Of a stretch of 64,000 nt of DNA, positions 1-8,546 are shown in pieces. A program made the translations under genes and the position numbers. The DNA lies in NCBI RefSeq assembly GCF_007988805.1, contig NZ_BJUV01000006.1, positions 62,001-126,000 of the forward strand, given 5' to 3'. A model generated the notes under the pieces. It was not told the DNA's origin. It saw only the letters and a program-made list of their open reading frames with translations, and made no database searches. The stretch is from Frigoribacterium faeni (GTDB taxonomy: Bacteria > Actinomycetota > Actinomycetes > Actinomycetales > Microbacteriaceae). Position 1 is the first letter of the stretch; each line of letters starts with the position of its first letter.

Positions 1-497
1 CGATCTACTCGCCCGTGCTGAAGGTGACCTACCGCGTCGAGGCGACTCGTGCCGGTGAGCGCACCGACTTCGACCGCCTGGTCGTCGACGTCGAGACGAA
101 GCCGGCGATCTCGCCGCGCGACGCCATCGCGTCGGCCGGTCGCACGCTGACCGAGCTGTTCGGTCTGGCTCGCGAGCTGAACACGGCCGCCGAGGGCATC
201 GAGATCGGCCCCGCGCCGGTCGACGCCGTGCTCTCGAGCGAGCTGCAGACCCCGATCGAGGACCTCGACCTGTCGGTGCGCAGCTACAACTGCCTCAAGC
301 GCGAGGGCATCAACACGGTGTCCGAGCTCGTCGCCCTGTCCGAGACGCAGCTCATGAACATCCGCAACTTCGGTCAGAAGTCGGTCGACGAGGTGAAAGA
401 CAAGCTGGTCGAGCTCGGTCTCTCGCTGAAAGACACGGTCCCCGGGTTCGACGGAGCCCACTTCTACAGCGGCTACGACGAGGAAGAGACCAACTAG
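1..497 (+). CDS. rpoA: RNA polymerase alpha subunit, 3' part
   Basis: The reading frame is open from base 3, so the gene begins before the window; about 164 C-terminal residues are present. The first visible residues, [16 protein letters not shown], match the end of the alpha N-terminal domain, which assembles the polymerase core. The alpha C-terminal domain follows (roughly [20 protein letters not shown] to LVELGLSL). It has the helix-hairpin-helix fold that binds UP elements and activators. The gene lies directly upstream of rplQ, the usual bacterial order at the end of the S13-S11-S4-alpha-L17 cluster. Identification is secure; only the start is missing. Confidence 0.97.
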   Translation, partial: IYSPVLKVTYRVEATRAGERTDFDRLVVDVETKPAISPRDAIASAGRTLTELFGLARELNTAAEGIEIGPAPVDAVLSSELQTPIEDLDLSVRSYNCLKREGINTVSELVALSETQLMNIRNFGQKSVDEVKDKLVELGLSLKDTVPGFDGAHFYSGYDEEETN

Positions 498-548
498 GTC
501 TCGTCCCCCGACGCCCTGATCATCTTCGACAGCTAGGAAACATCACTC

Positions 549-1097
549 ATGCCCAAGCCCACCAAGGGTCCCCGTCTCGGAGGCGGTCCGGCTCACGAGC
601 GTCTGATGCTCGCGAACCTCGCCGCATCGCTCTTCGAGCACAAGAGCATCAAGACGACCGAGACCAAGGCCAAGCGCCTCCGTCCCGTCGCCGAGCGTCT
701 GGTCACCTTCGCGAAGCGCGGTGACCTGCACTCGCGTCGTCGTGCCATGCAGACGCTCCGCAACAACAAGGACGCCGCGCACATCCTCTTCACCGAGATC
801 GCTCCGCTGGTCGAGAACCGTGAGGGCGGCTACACCCGCATCACGAAGCTCGGCTTCCGCAAGGGCGACAACGCGTCGATGGTCTCCATCGAGCTCGTCC
901 TCGAGCCCGTCAGCCCCAAGGTGAAGTCTACCTCGAGCACGAAGGCCGCTCCGGCCGCCGCCGCTCCGGTCGAGGAGGCCCCGGTCGAGGAGACCGAGAC
1001 CACCGAGGAGTCGGCTCCCGTCGAGACCGAGACCGAGACGGCTGCCGCCGACGAGGTCGAGACCGACGCCGCCGAGAAGTCGGACGACGCCAAGTAA
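549..1097 (+). CDS. rplQ: 50S ribosomal protein L17
   Basis: The 182-residue product begins [20 protein letters not shown], the signature start of L17, which binds 23S rRNA near the exit tunnel. The conserved body covers about residues 1-122. The last 60 residues are a low-complexity Ala/Glu/Thr/Val tail absent from short L17 proteins but common in actinobacteria. An AGGAAA ribosome-binding site precedes the ATG. The gene follows rpoA by 51 bases and is probably cotranscribed with it. A strong hairpin follows the stop codon. Confidence 0.97.
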   Translation: MPKPTKGPRLGGGPAHERLMLANLAASLFEHKSIKTTETKAKRLRPVAERLVTFAKRGDLHSRRRAMQTLRNNKDAAHILFTEIAPLVENREGGYTRITKLGFRKGDNASMVSIELVLEPVSPKVKSTSSTKAAPAAAAPVEEAPVEETETTEESAPVETETETAAADEVETDAAEKSDDAK

Positions 1098-1112
1098 TCC
1101 CGTTCCCTCCCC

Positions 1113-1149
1113 GAAGGGCCCCGCCGCACACCGTGCAGCGGGGCCCTTC
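1113..1149 (+). terminator. Hairpin after rplQ
   Basis: A 12-base perfect stem (GAAGGGCCCCGC pairing with GCGGGGCCCTTC) encloses a 13-base loop just after rplQ. There is only a weak T-rich tail, as is usual in high-GC actinobacteria. It should end the rpoA-rplQ transcript. Confidence 0.8.
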
Positions 1150-1280
1150 GTCGTCGCCGACGCGGCCAGGGCGCCTCAGGGGCGGTCGGTCCCCCTGAGC
1201 ACGGGGACGCCATGTACCCCACTCGGGGGGTGTTCACCTCGGTGTCACACGGCGGAAACCTGTGAGGATCCCAAGACTCC

Positions 1281-1286
1281 TACAGT
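1281..1286 (+). promoter_or_regulatory. Putative -10 box, secreted nuclease gene
   Basis: TACAGT fits the actinobacterial TANNNT -10 pattern and lies 32 bases before the chosen ATG, which has its own ribosome-binding site. No convincing -35 hexamer was seen. Confidence 0.4.
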
Positions 1287-1318
1287 CGGGGCGTCCCCCT
1301 CCTCCACCGAAGGAACCC

Positions 1319-4021
1319 ATGCCTCGTCGCACCCGTCCCTCCCTGAGGAGAAACGTCGCCGTCGCGACGGGTCTCGCTCTCCTGATCACCCCTCTGGTCC
1401 CGCTCTCCGCCGGCGCCGCGACGACCGAGGAGTCGACGTCGACGTCGGCCGTCGGCGGCCTCGTCATCGACGAGGCCTACCTCAAGGGCGGCAGCGCCAA
1501 CGCCCCGTTCGCGAACAAGTTCGTCGAGCTGCACAACCCGACGAGCGCCGCCGTCTCGCTGGCCGGCTGGTCGCTGCAGTACCGTGCGGGCACGGCGACG
1601 ACCGTCTCGAGCGTCGGGGCCCTGGCCGGCACCGTGCCCGCGGGTGGGAGCTTCCTCGTGCAGCTGAGCAGCAACGGCACCACGGGCGAGGCGCTGCCCA
1701 CGCCGGACGCGACCCTGGGTCTCAACCCGAGCGGGACGACCGGCACCCTCGTGCTCGCCGACCAGGCGACGGCCGTGACCCTGCCGACCGGCGCCTCCTC
1801 GGTGGGCGTCGACGGCGTCGTCGACCTGCTCGGCTACGGGACCTCGAACACCTACGAGACGGCGGTCGCCGCGACGTCGGGTGGCAACGCCGTCCCCAAC
1901 TCGCTGGTGCGGACGGGCCACGTCGACACGGACGTCAACGCGGCCGACTTCACCGTCTCGAGCGACGTCACTCCGGTCAACTCGACCGGCGGCGGCGACG
2001 TCCCGACGGATCCGGAGGAGCCGGGGGAGCCGACCGAGCCCGCTCCGGCCACCGAGGTGACCATCGCCGAGCTCCAGGGCACCGGGGCGGCCAGCCCCTT
2101 CGCCGGGCAGCGCGTCACCACCCGCGGCGTCGTGACCGCGGCCTACCCGACGGGCGGCCTGAACGGCTACGTGATCCAGACGCCCGGCACGGGTGGTGCG
2201 ATCGACCTGGGGACGCACGCCGCATCGGACGCGGTCTTCGTGTTCTCGTCGGCCACCGCCTCCTCGGTGTCGATCGGCGACTACGTCGAGGCGACGGGCG
2301 AGGCCACCGAGTACTTCGGCCTGACCGAGCTGACCGTCTCGTCGACCGCCGACCTCACGATGCTCGACGCCGGCACCGTGACGGCGCCGCTGCCCGCGAC
2401 CGTGGGCTTCCCCGAGACGGACGCCGAGCGCGAGGTGCTCGAGAGCATGCTGCTCGCTCCGCAGGGAGACTTCACCGTCAGCGACGTCTACACGACCAAC
2501 CAGTACGGCGAGGTCGTGCTCGCCTCGGGAGGCGCGCCCCTCCTGCAGCCGACCGAGGTCGCCCGCCCGGGCAGCGTCGGCTACGCCGAGCAGGTGGCCG
2601 ACAACGCGGCCCGTCGCGTCGTGCTCGACGACGGCTCGACGGTGAACTTCTTCACGGCGGCGAACCAGTCGATCCCCGTGCCGTACCTGTCGACGGAGGC
2701 GCCGGTCACGGTCGGCGCGCCCGTCACGTTCGACGCGCCCCTCGTCCTCGACTACCGCAACTCGTCGTGGAAGCTCCAGCCGACCGAGCGCGTGACCGGC
2801 GACACTCCCGCCGCCGGCCTGCCCGTCTCGTTCGAGGACATCCGCGAGGCCGCCCCGGACGACGTCGGAGGCGACCTGCGTCTGGCCGGCTTCAACGTGC
2901 TGAACTACTTCCCGACCACGGGCGACCAGCTCTCCGGCTGCACGTACTACACGGACCGCTTCGGCGAGCCCGTGACCGTCCAGGGCGGCTGCGACGCCCG
3001 CGGCGCGGCGAACCAGGCCAGCTTCGAGCGGCAGCAGGCGAAGATCGTGGCGGCCGTCAACGGCCTCGACGCCGACGTCGTCTCGCTCGAGGAGATCGAG
3101 AACTCCGCCCGGTTCGGACAGGACCGCGACGCGGCCGTGTCGACCCTGGTCGACGCGCTGAACGCGGACCTCGGCGCCGACGAGTGGGCGTACGTGCCGT
3201 CGCCCGCGACCCTGCCCGCGAACGAGGACGTCATCCGCCTCGCCTTCATCTACAAGAAGGCGACGACCCGGACGGTCGGCGAGTCGCGCATCCTGACCGA
3301 CGCCCCGGCGTTCAGCAACGCGCGCCAGCCCCTGGCGCAGACGTTCGCCCCGGTCGCGGCGTCCGACGCCGACGACGCCGACTTCGTCGTCATCGCGAAC
3401 CACTTCAAGTCGAAGGGCAGCGGCACCGGCGTCGACGCCGACACGGGCGACGGCCAGGGCGCGTCGAACGCGTCGCGGGTCAACCAGGCGGAGGCGCTGG
3501 CCGCCTTCTCGACGGAGGTCCAGGCCGACGCCGACACCGACAAGGCGTTCCTGATCGGCGACTTCAACGCCTACTCGCAGGAGGACCCGATCGAGGTGCT
3601 GCGCGAGGCCGGGTACACCGATCTCGGCTCGACCGAGACCGACGAGTACAGCTACGTCTTCGGAGGGCTGAGCGGATCGCTCGACCACGTGCTCGCCAGC
3701 CCCGCGGCCGCGGAGGCGGTCACCGGGGTCGACCTGTGGAACATCAACGCGGGCGAGTCGGTCGGTCTCGAGTACAGCCGCTACGACTACAACGCGAAGC
3801 AGCTCTACGCCGACGGCCCCTACCGCTCGAGCGACCACGACCCCGTGGTCGTCGGTCTCGAGCTCGTGTCCGAGACGGAGCCGGGCGAGCCGGGCGGTCC
3901 CGGTGAGCCCGAGCAGCCGGGACATGGAGGAGGCGCGCCCACCCTGGGTCAGATCGTCACCGCGATCGTCACGGCCGTCATCGACTGGTTCAGGAACCTC
4001 TTCGGCTGGCGCTGGCGGTAG
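1319..4021 (+). CDS. Secreted LTD-domain ExeM/NucH-type nuclease
   Basis: The 900-residue product starts at the ATG after AAGGAA; a longer in-frame start at 1262 would cut into the signal peptide and is unlikely. A Tat/Sec-like signal peptide (RRTRPSLRRN, then a hydrophobic core ending SAGAA) is followed by a lamin-tail domain at about 47-160 (VIDEAYLKGG, FVELHNPT). A middle OB-like region leads to an endonuclease/exonuclease/phosphatase domain at about 520-855 (AGFNVLNYFPT, VSLEEIEN, VIANHFKSKG, IGDFNAY, SSDHDPVVVGLEL). This is the architecture of extracellular ExeM/NucH-type DNases, which digest DNA outside the cell. A Pro/Glu/Gly linker leads to an unusual end, VIDWFRNLFGWRWR, with no LPXTG-like signal. 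The gene interrupts the common rplQ-truA order. Confidence 0.88.
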   Translation: MPRRTRPSLRRNVAVATGLALLITPLVPLSAGAATTEESTSTSAVGGLVIDEAYLKGGSANAPFANKFVELHNPTSAAVSLAGWSLQYRAGTATTVSSVGALAGTVPAGGSFLVQLSSNGTTGEALPTPDATLGLNPSGTTGTLVLADQATAVTLPTGASSVGVDGVVDLLGYGTSNTYETAVAATSGGNAVPNSLVRTGHVDTDVNAADFTVSSDVTPVNSTGGGDVPTDPEEPGEPTEPAPATEVTIAELQGTGAASPFAGQRVTTRGVVTAAYPTGGLNGYVIQTPGTGGAIDLGTHAASDAVFVFSSATASSVSIGDYVEATGEATEYFGLTELTVSSTADLTMLDAGTVTAPLPATVGFPETDAEREVLESMLLAPQGDFTVSDVYTTNQYGEVVLASGGAPLLQPTEVARPGSVGYAEQVADNAARRVVLDDGSTVNFFTAANQSIPVPYLSTEAPVTVGAPVTFDAPLVLDYRNSSWKLQPTERVTGDTPAAGLPVSFEDIREAAPDDVGGDLRLAGFNVLNYFPTTGDQLSGCTYYTDRFGEPVTVQGGCDARGAANQASFERQQAKIVAAVNGLDADVVSLEEIENSARFGQDRDAAVSTLVDALNADLGADEWAYVPSPATLPANEDVIRLAFIYKKATTRTVGESRILTDAPAFSNARQPLAQTFAPVAASDADDADFVVIANHFKSKGSGTGVDADTGDGQGASNASRVNQAEALAAFSTEVQADADTDKAFLIGDFNAYSQEDPIEVLREAGYTDLGSTETDEYSYVFGGLSGSLDHVLASPAAAEAVTGVDLWNINAGESVGLEYSRYDYNAKQLYADGPYRSSDHDPVVVGLELVSETEPGEPGGPGEPEQPGHGGGAPTLGQIVTAIVTAVIDWFRNLFGWRWR

Positions 4022-4055
4022 CGGTCCGACCCGGTGCATCCGGGTCGTGATCGAG

Positions 4056-4086
4056 CAGGGCCCCGCGTCGACGACGCGGGGCCCTG
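4056..4086 (+). terminator. Hairpin after nuclease gene
   Basis: A 14-base perfect stem (CAGGGCCCCGCGTC with its complement) closes a 3-base loop between the nuclease gene and truA. The stem ends 13 bases before the truA -10 box. Confidence 0.8.
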
Positions 4087-4099
4087 TCGCCGTCTCTCG

Positions 4100-4105
4100 T
4101 AGAAT
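4100..4105 (+). promoter_or_regulatory. -10 box for leaderless truA
   Basis: TAGAAT ends 6 bases before the GTG start of truA, so transcription should begin at or next to the start codon. There is no Shine-Dalgarno sequence between them. Confidence 0.6.
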
Positions 4106-4111
4106 CCCAGG

Positions 4112-5014
4112 GTGACGACGATCGACGACCAGGCCCTGACGCGCCTCCGGCTCGACGTGGCCTACGACGGCACGGGCTTCTCGGGCTGGAGCGATCAGCC
4201 CGGTCGACGCACCGTCCAGGGCGAGATCGAGCAGGCGCTCGTCACGCTCTTCCGTCGACTCGGCGACGTGCCGACGGTCACGGTCGCCGGTCGCACCGAC
4301 GCCGGAGTGCACGCGCGGGGCCAGGTCGTCCACCTCGACCTGACCGACGCGCAGATCGCTCAGCTGCAGCGTCCCCATCGGGGCATGGTCGACCGATCGC
4401 CCCTCGACGCCCCGACCGTGCTGGCCCGTCGGCTGAACGGTCTGGCGGGCGCGTCCGACGAGATCGTGGTCTCGGGGGGCCGGGTCGCGCCTCCCGGTTT
4501 CCACGCCCGGTTCGGAGCCCTCTGGCGCCGCTACGAGTACCGCATCGCCGACCGGGGTGCGGAGCGCGATCCCACGCGGCGCGGTCACACGCTCTGGTAC
4601 GACCAGAGGCTCGACCTCGACCTGATGAACGCCACGGCGGCGGGGCTGCTGGGCCTGCACGACTGGGCGGCGTACTGCCGGCACCGCGACTACGCGACGA
4701 CGATCCGCGAACTGCAGGAGTTCCGCTGGAGGCGCGAGGCCGACGGCGTGCTGGTCGCGACCGTGCAGGCGGACGCCTTCTGCCACAACCTCGTCCGCAA
4801 CCTCGTCGGCGCCTGCGTGGCCGTGGGGGAGGGGGCCCTGCCCGAGCATCGTGCGGTCGGGATCCGTCGCGAGGCGGAGCGCAACGGCGAGTTCCGGGTG
4901 GTCCCGGCCCACGGGCTCACGATGGTCGAGGTCGGCTACCCGCCCGACGAGGCCGTCGCCGCGCGGGTCGCGCTCACCCAGGTCAAGCGCTCCGCGGCCC
5001 AGGTCGACGAGTGA
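4112..5014 (+). CDS. truA: tRNA pseudouridine(38-40) synthase TruA
   Basis: The 300-residue enzyme converts uridines 38-40 of the tRNA anticodon stem to pseudouridine. The catalytic motif AGRTDAGVHARGQV, with its nucleophilic Asp, lies near residue 60. The N-terminal LRLDVAYDGTGFSGW and the later FHARFGALWRRYEYRI are typical of TruA. The GTG start lies 6 bases after a TAGAAT -10 box. Length is slightly above the roughly 250-270 residues of E. coli TruA because of an insertion after the active-site region. It stands between two terminator-like hairpins and appears to be transcribed alone. Confidence 0.95.
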   Translation: MTTIDDQALTRLRLDVAYDGTGFSGWSDQPGRRTVQGEIEQALVTLFRRLGDVPTVTVAGRTDAGVHARGQVVHLDLTDAQIAQLQRPHRGMVDRSPLDAPTVLARRLNGLAGASDEIVVSGGRVAPPGFHARFGALWRRYEYRIADRGAERDPTRRGHTLWYDQRLDLDLMNATAAGLLGLHDWAAYCRHRDYATTIRELQEFRWRREADGVLVATVQADAFCHNLVRNLVGACVAVGEGALPEHRAVGIRREAERNGEFRVVPAHGLTMVEVGYPPDEAVAARVALTQVKRSAAQVDE

Positions 5015-5017
5015 CGT

Positions 5018-5046
5018 TTGACGCCCGCGGGGGCGTCGGGTATCGT
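5018..5046 (+). promoter_or_regulatory. rplM-rpsI promoter
   Basis: TTGACG (5018-5023) and TATCGT (5041-5046) are separated by exactly 17 bases, a good housekeeping-sigma promoter. A 7-base GC hairpin (5020-5037, GACGCCC/GGGCGTC) lies in the spacer and could also serve as the truA terminator. Transcription from here would give rplM a leader of about 135 bases. Confidence 0.65.
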
Positions 5047-5052
5047 TGCCCC

Positions 5053-5187
5053 TTGGTGTCTGCGCAACTGCGCGCTTTCGCCCGAAGTTGAGCCCTCCAC
5101 CTGACTCGTTCTCCTCGCATCTGCGGTGACAACGGCTACGGAGCGGGATTCACGAACCTCTCACCTCGACCAGAAAGCAGCACTACT
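5053..5187 (+). promoter_or_regulatory. Long 5' leader of rplM
   Basis: About 135 untranslated bases lie between the predicted start of transcription and the rplM GTG. A small hairpin (GCGCAACTGCGC, near 5064) can be drawn. Ribosomal-protein leaders are often feedback sites, but no known L13 leader motif was recognised here, so regulation is only an inference. Confidence 0.3.
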
Positions 5188-5634
5188 GTGACGCGCACTT
5201 TCTCCCCCAAGCCGGCTGACGTTCAGCCGAACTGGCTGATCATCGACGCCAACGACGTCGTGCTCGGCCGTCTCGCCAGCCACGTGGCAGCACTGCTGCG
5301 CGGCAAGCACAAGCCGACCTTCGCCCCCCACATGGACATGGGCGACTTCGTCATCGTCATCAACGCCGACAAGGTGGCCCTCACCGGCTCCAAGCTGGCC
5401 GAGAAGCTCTACTACCGTCACTCGGGCTACCCGGGCGGCCTCACGGCCACCACGTACTCCGAGATGGTCGAGAAGCACCCCACGCGTGCGGTCGAGAAGG
5501 CCATCCGCGGCATGCTGCCGAAGAACTCGCTGGGCCGCGCCCAGATCAAGAAGCTGAAGGTGTACGCGGGTGCCGAGCACCCCCACGCTGCTCAGCAGCC
5601 CACGGTTTACACCCTCGACCAGGTCGCCCAGTAG
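5188..5634 (+). CDS. rplM: 50S ribosomal protein L13
   Basis: The 148-residue product has the L13 core: [17 protein letters not shown], then [10 protein letters not shown] and [10 protein letters not shown]13 is an early assembly protein of the large subunit. It starts with GTG. The gene is followed 32 bases later by rpsI, its near-universal partner, so the two form an operon under the promoter at 5018-5046. Confidence 0.97.
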   Translation: MTRTFSPKPADVQPNWLIIDANDVVLGRLASHVAALLRGKHKPTFAPHMDMGDFVIVINADKVALTGSKLAEKLYYRHSGYPGGLTATTYSEMVEKHPTRAVEKAIRGMLPKNSLGRAQIKKLKVYAGAEHPHAAQQPTVYTLDQVAQ

Positions 5635-5666
5635 CGACCGCCTTCAGACTTAAGGACTCCCACACA

Positions 5667-6152
5667 GTGGCTCAGATCGCAGATTCCATCGACCAGGCTC
5701 CCCAGAGCTTCACCACCGAGAGCACGGCCACCGAGGCCGCCGCGACCCCCCGCGCCGTTCTGAACGTCTCGGGCTCGGCCGTCGGCCGTCGCAAGGAGGC
5801 CATCGCGCGCGCTCGCCTCGTCCCCGGTTCGGGCACCTTCGTGGTGAACGGCCGCACGCTCGAGGAGTACTTCCCGAACAAGCTGCACCAGCAGCTGATC
5901 AACGACCCGTTCAAGGTCCTCGACCTGCTCGGCGCCTACGACGTCACCGTCAAGGTGACCGGTGGCGGCCCCTCGGGTCAGGCCGGCGCGCTGCGCCTCG
6001 CCATCGCCCGTTCGCTGAACGAGATCGACCGCGAGAACAACCGCGCCATCCTGAAGAAGGCCGGCTTCCTCACTCGTGACGCCCGCGTCATCGAGCGCAA
6101 GAAGGCCGGTCTCAAGAAGGCCCGCAAGGCCTCGCAGTTCTCGAAGCGCTAA
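5667..6152 (+). CDS. rpsI: 30S ribosomal protein S9
   Basis: The 161-residue product carries the S9 core from [21 protein letters not shown] to the basic C-terminus [12 protein letters not shown], whose tail reaches the ribosomal P site. The first 30 residues or so are an extra Thr/Ala-rich extension also seen in other actinobacterial S9 proteins. The GTG start is preceded by AAGGACT. It is the second gene of the rplM-rpsI operon; glmM starts only 26 bases after its stop codon and may be read through from it. Confidence 0.97.
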   Translation: MAQIADSIDQAPQSFTTESTATEAAATPRAVLNVSGSAVGRRKEAIARARLVPGSGTFVVNGRTLEEYFPNKLHQQLINDPFKVLDLLGAYDVTVKVTGGGPSGQAGALRLAIARSLNEIDRENNRAILKKAGFLTRDARVIERKKAGLKKARKASQFSKR

Positions 6153-6178
6153 ACGCGCTCCCCACGGCAGGTCTCGCG

Positions 6179-7540
6179 ATGTCGCGTCTCTTCGGTACCG
6201 ACGGTGTTCGGGGCCTCGCCAACCGTGAGCTGACCGCCGCGCTCGCTCTGGGCCTCGCCCAGGCGAGCGCGGTGGTGCTCACCAAGGGGCATCACGCCGA
6301 TGCCCGTCGTGCCGAAGGGCGACGTCCCGTCGCCGTGGTGGCACGCGATCCCCGCATCTCGGGAGAGTTCCTCACCGCCGCCGTGTGCGCGGGTCTGGCC
6401 AGCTCCGGCGTCGACGTCCTCGACGCCGGGGTGATCCCGACCCCCGCCGCGGCGTTCCTCGTCGACGACATCGGCGCCGACTTCGGCGTGATGATCAGCG
6501 CGTCGCACAATCCGGCGCCCGACAACGGCATCAAGTTCTTCGCCTTCGGCGGCACCAAGCTGCCCGACGAGGTCGAGGACCGCATCGAGGCCGCCATGGC
6601 CGACCCGCAGCTCATGCCCATCGGCGGCGACGTGGGTCGGATCCGCCGGTTCGCCGACGCCGAGGACCGCTACGTCCTGCACCTGCTCGGCGCGCTGCCG
6701 AACCGGCTCGACGGCATCCACGTGGTGCTCGACTGCGCCCACGGCGCGGCGGCCGGCGTCTCGCCCGAGGTCTTCGTCGACGCCGGTGCGAAGGTGACGC
6801 TGATCGGGGCCGACCCCGACGGCGTGAACATCAACGACGGCGTCGGCTCGACGCACCTCGACAACCTGGCCAGGGCCGTGCTCGAGCACGGCGCCGACGT
6901 CGGCATCGCGCACGACGGCGACGCCGACCGCTGCCTCGCGGTCGACGCGAGCGGTGCGGTCGTCGACGGCGACCAGATCATGGCGATCCTGGCGGTCGCC
7001 CAGAAGGACCGCGGGGCCCTGGCCTCCGACACGCTGGTCGCGACCGTCATGAGCAACCTCGGACTCATCCGGGCCATGGCCGAGCACGGCATCACCGTCC
7101 GGCAGACGCGGGTCGGCGACCGCTACGTGCTCGAGGACATGAACGAGCACGGCTTCAGCCTCGGCGGCGAGCAGTCGGGCCACATCGTCTTCAGCGACTA
7201 CGCGACCACCGGCGACGGCATCCTCACCGGGCTCTCCCTGGTGGCGCGGATGGCCGCGACCGGCCGGAGCCTCGCCGAGCTCGCCTCCGTCATGACCGTG
7301 TTCCCGCAGATCCTCATCAACGTCACGGGCGTCGATCGCGACCGTCTCGCCGCCGACGAGGGCGTGGCCGAGGCCGTGGCCGCCTTCGAGGCCGAGCTCG
7401 GCGACACCGGCCGCGTCCTGCTGCGCCCGTCGGGCACCGAGCCCGTCATCCGCGTGATGGTCGAGGCCGCCGACCAGTCGACGGCCGACCGCGTCGCCCA
7501 CGCCCTCGCCGACGTCGTGCGCGAGCGCCTGGCCCTCTGA
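6179..7540 (+). CDS. glmM: Phosphoglucosamine mutase GlmM
   Basis: The 453-residue enzyme interconverts glucosamine-6-phosphate and glucosamine-1-phosphate for UDP-GlcNAc and peptidoglycan. It opens [10 protein letters not shown]. The phosphoserine loop is [18 protein letters not shown], the metal loop HDGDADRCL, the sugar loop GGEQSGH, and the phosphate loop [14 protein letters not shown], all intact. The start ATG lies 26 bases after rpsI. The next cell-wall gene, glmS, catalyses the preceding pathway step and lies about 1 kb away. The 3' end converges on coaA with an 8-base gap. Confidence 0.96.
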   Translation: MSRLFGTDGVRGLANRELTAALALGLAQASAVVLTKGHHADARRAEGRRPVAVVARDPRISGEFLTAAVCAGLASSGVDVLDAGVIPTPAAAFLVDDIGADFGVMISASHNPAPDNGIKFFAFGGTKLPDEVEDRIEAAMADPQLMPIGGDVGRIRRFADAEDRYVLHLLGALPNRLDGIHVVLDCAHGAAAGVSPEVFVDAGAKVTLIGADPDGVNINDGVGSTHLDNLARAVLEHGADVGIAHDGDADRCLAVDASGAVVDGDQIMAILAVAQKDRGALASDTLVATVMSNLGLIRAMAEHGITVRQTRVGDRYVLEDMNEHGFSLGGEQSGHIVFSDYATTGDGILTGLSLVARMAATGRSLAELASVMTVFPQILINVTGVDRDRLAADEGVAEAVAAFEAELGDTGRVLLRPSGTEPVIRVMVEAADQSTADRVAHALADVVRERLAL

Positions 7541-7552
7541 CCCTCAGGTCAG
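7537..7552. terminator. Small hairpin spanning glmM and coaA stops
   Basis: CTGACC and GGTCAG form a 6-base stem with a 4-base loop. The two arms contain the stop codons of the convergent genes glmM and coaA. The stem is short, so a terminator role is weak. Confidence 0.3.
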
Positions 7553-8502
7553 ATCTTGCGGAGGAGGACCGAGCTGACCTTGTGATCGGCGGCCTTCCGC
7601 AGCACCAGCGTCGCCCGCGACCGGGTCGGCAGCACGTTCTCGACCAGGTTCGGCTCGTTGACCGACCGCCAGATCCCCGATGCGAAGCGCCGCGCCTCCG
7701 TCTCGTCCATGTCGGCGAAGCGGTGGAAGTACGAGCGCTCCTGCGTGAACGCCCCCTTCTGCAGGGCGAGGAACCTCTCGACGAACCAGTTCTCGATGTC
7801 GCCGGTGCGGGCGTCGACGTAGACCGTGAAGTCGAACAGGTCGCTGAGGGCGAGGCGTCCGGCGAGCGGCGGCTGCAGGACGTTGAGCCCTTCGACGATG
7901 AGGATGTCCGGGCGGCGCACGACGACCTCGGCGCTCGGCATGATGTCGTAGCTGGTGTGCGAGTAGAACGGCGCCCTGACCTCTTCGGCCCCGCTCTTGA
8001 CCTGCGACACGAACCGCAGCAGGTGGCGCCTGTCGTACGACTCGGGGAACCCCTTGCGGTCCATGATCCCGCGGCGTTCGAGCTCGGCGTTCGGGTAGAG
8101 GAACCCGTCGGTGGTGACGAGCTCGACCCGGGGCGTGTCGTCCCAGCGGCTCAGCAGCTCGCGGAGGAGGCGCGCGACCGTGGACTTGCCGACCGCCACG
8201 GAGCCGGCGACGCCGATCACGAACGGGGTCCGCTGCGCCCGCTCGCCGAGGAAGTCGCTGGTGGCGCGGTGCAGATTCCGGGCCCCGGCGGCGTAGAGGT
8301 TGAGGAGCCGGCTGAGCGGCACGTAGACGTCCTGCACCTCGCGCATGTCGAGCCGGTCGCCCAGGCCGCGCAGCTGCACGATCTCGGTCTCGGTGAGCGG
8401 GAGGCGCGTGGCCGGCGCCAGCTCGGCCCAGGCCTCGCGATCGATCTCCACGAAGGGCGAGGCGTGGCTGGTCGGATGCGTCGTCGAGGTGGCTTCGGCC
8501 AT
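7549..8502 (-). CDS. coaA: Type I pantothenate kinase CoaA
   Basis: The 317-residue kinase phosphorylates pantothenate, the first step of coenzyme A synthesis. The P-loop GSVAVGKS lies at residues 100-107. It is followed by [12 protein letters not shown], the catalytic RKGFPESYD region and [11 protein letters not shown], all typical of the prokaryotic CoaA family. A TAGCCT -10 box on the same strand ends 7 bases before the ATG, so the transcript is probably leaderless. It is divergent from glmS and convergent with glmM. Confidence 0.95.
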   Translation of the reverse strand: MAEATSTTHPTSHASPFVEIDREAWAELAPATRLPLTETEIVQLRGLGDRLDMREVQDVYVPLSRLLNLYAAGARNLHRATSDFLGERAQRTPFVIGVAGSVAVGKSTVARLLRELLSRWDDTPRVELVTTDGFLYPNAELERRGIMDRKGFPESYDRRHLLRFVSQVKSGAEEVRAPFYSHTSYDIMPSAEVVVRRPDILIVEGLNVLQPPLAGRLALSDLFDFTVYVDARTGDIENWFVERFLALQKGAFTQERSYFHRFADMDETEARRFASGIWRSVNEPNLVENVLPTRSRATLVLRKAADHKVSSVLLRKI

Positions 8503-8509
8503 GGGGTCG

Positions 8510-8515
8510 AGGCTA
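8510..8515 (-). promoter_or_regulatory. -10 box for leaderless coaA
   Basis: Read on the minus strand this is TAGCCT, 7 bases before the coaA ATG. The glmS -10 box lies 17 bases away facing the other direction, so the two promoters share upstream DNA. Confidence 0.5.
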
Positions 8516-8532
8516 CCCGGTGGTCGACGCCC

Positions 8533-8538
8533 TAGAAT
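8533..8538 (+). promoter_or_regulatory. -10 box for near-leaderless glmS
   Basis: TAGAAT lies 8 bases before the glmS ATG, leaving no room for a ribosome-binding site after the predicted start of transcription. Confidence 0.55.
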
Positions 8539-8546
8539 CGTGTTCC

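Noticed and set aside
1280-4912. A 1210-codon minus-strand frame over the nuclease and truA
   Set aside because: Low-complexity Arg/Val/Gly/Asp composition, no motifs; both plus-strand genes are secure.
5020-5037. Stand-alone truA terminator
   Set aside because: The 7-base hairpin lies within the spacer of the rplM promoter, so it was described there and not counted as a separate terminator.
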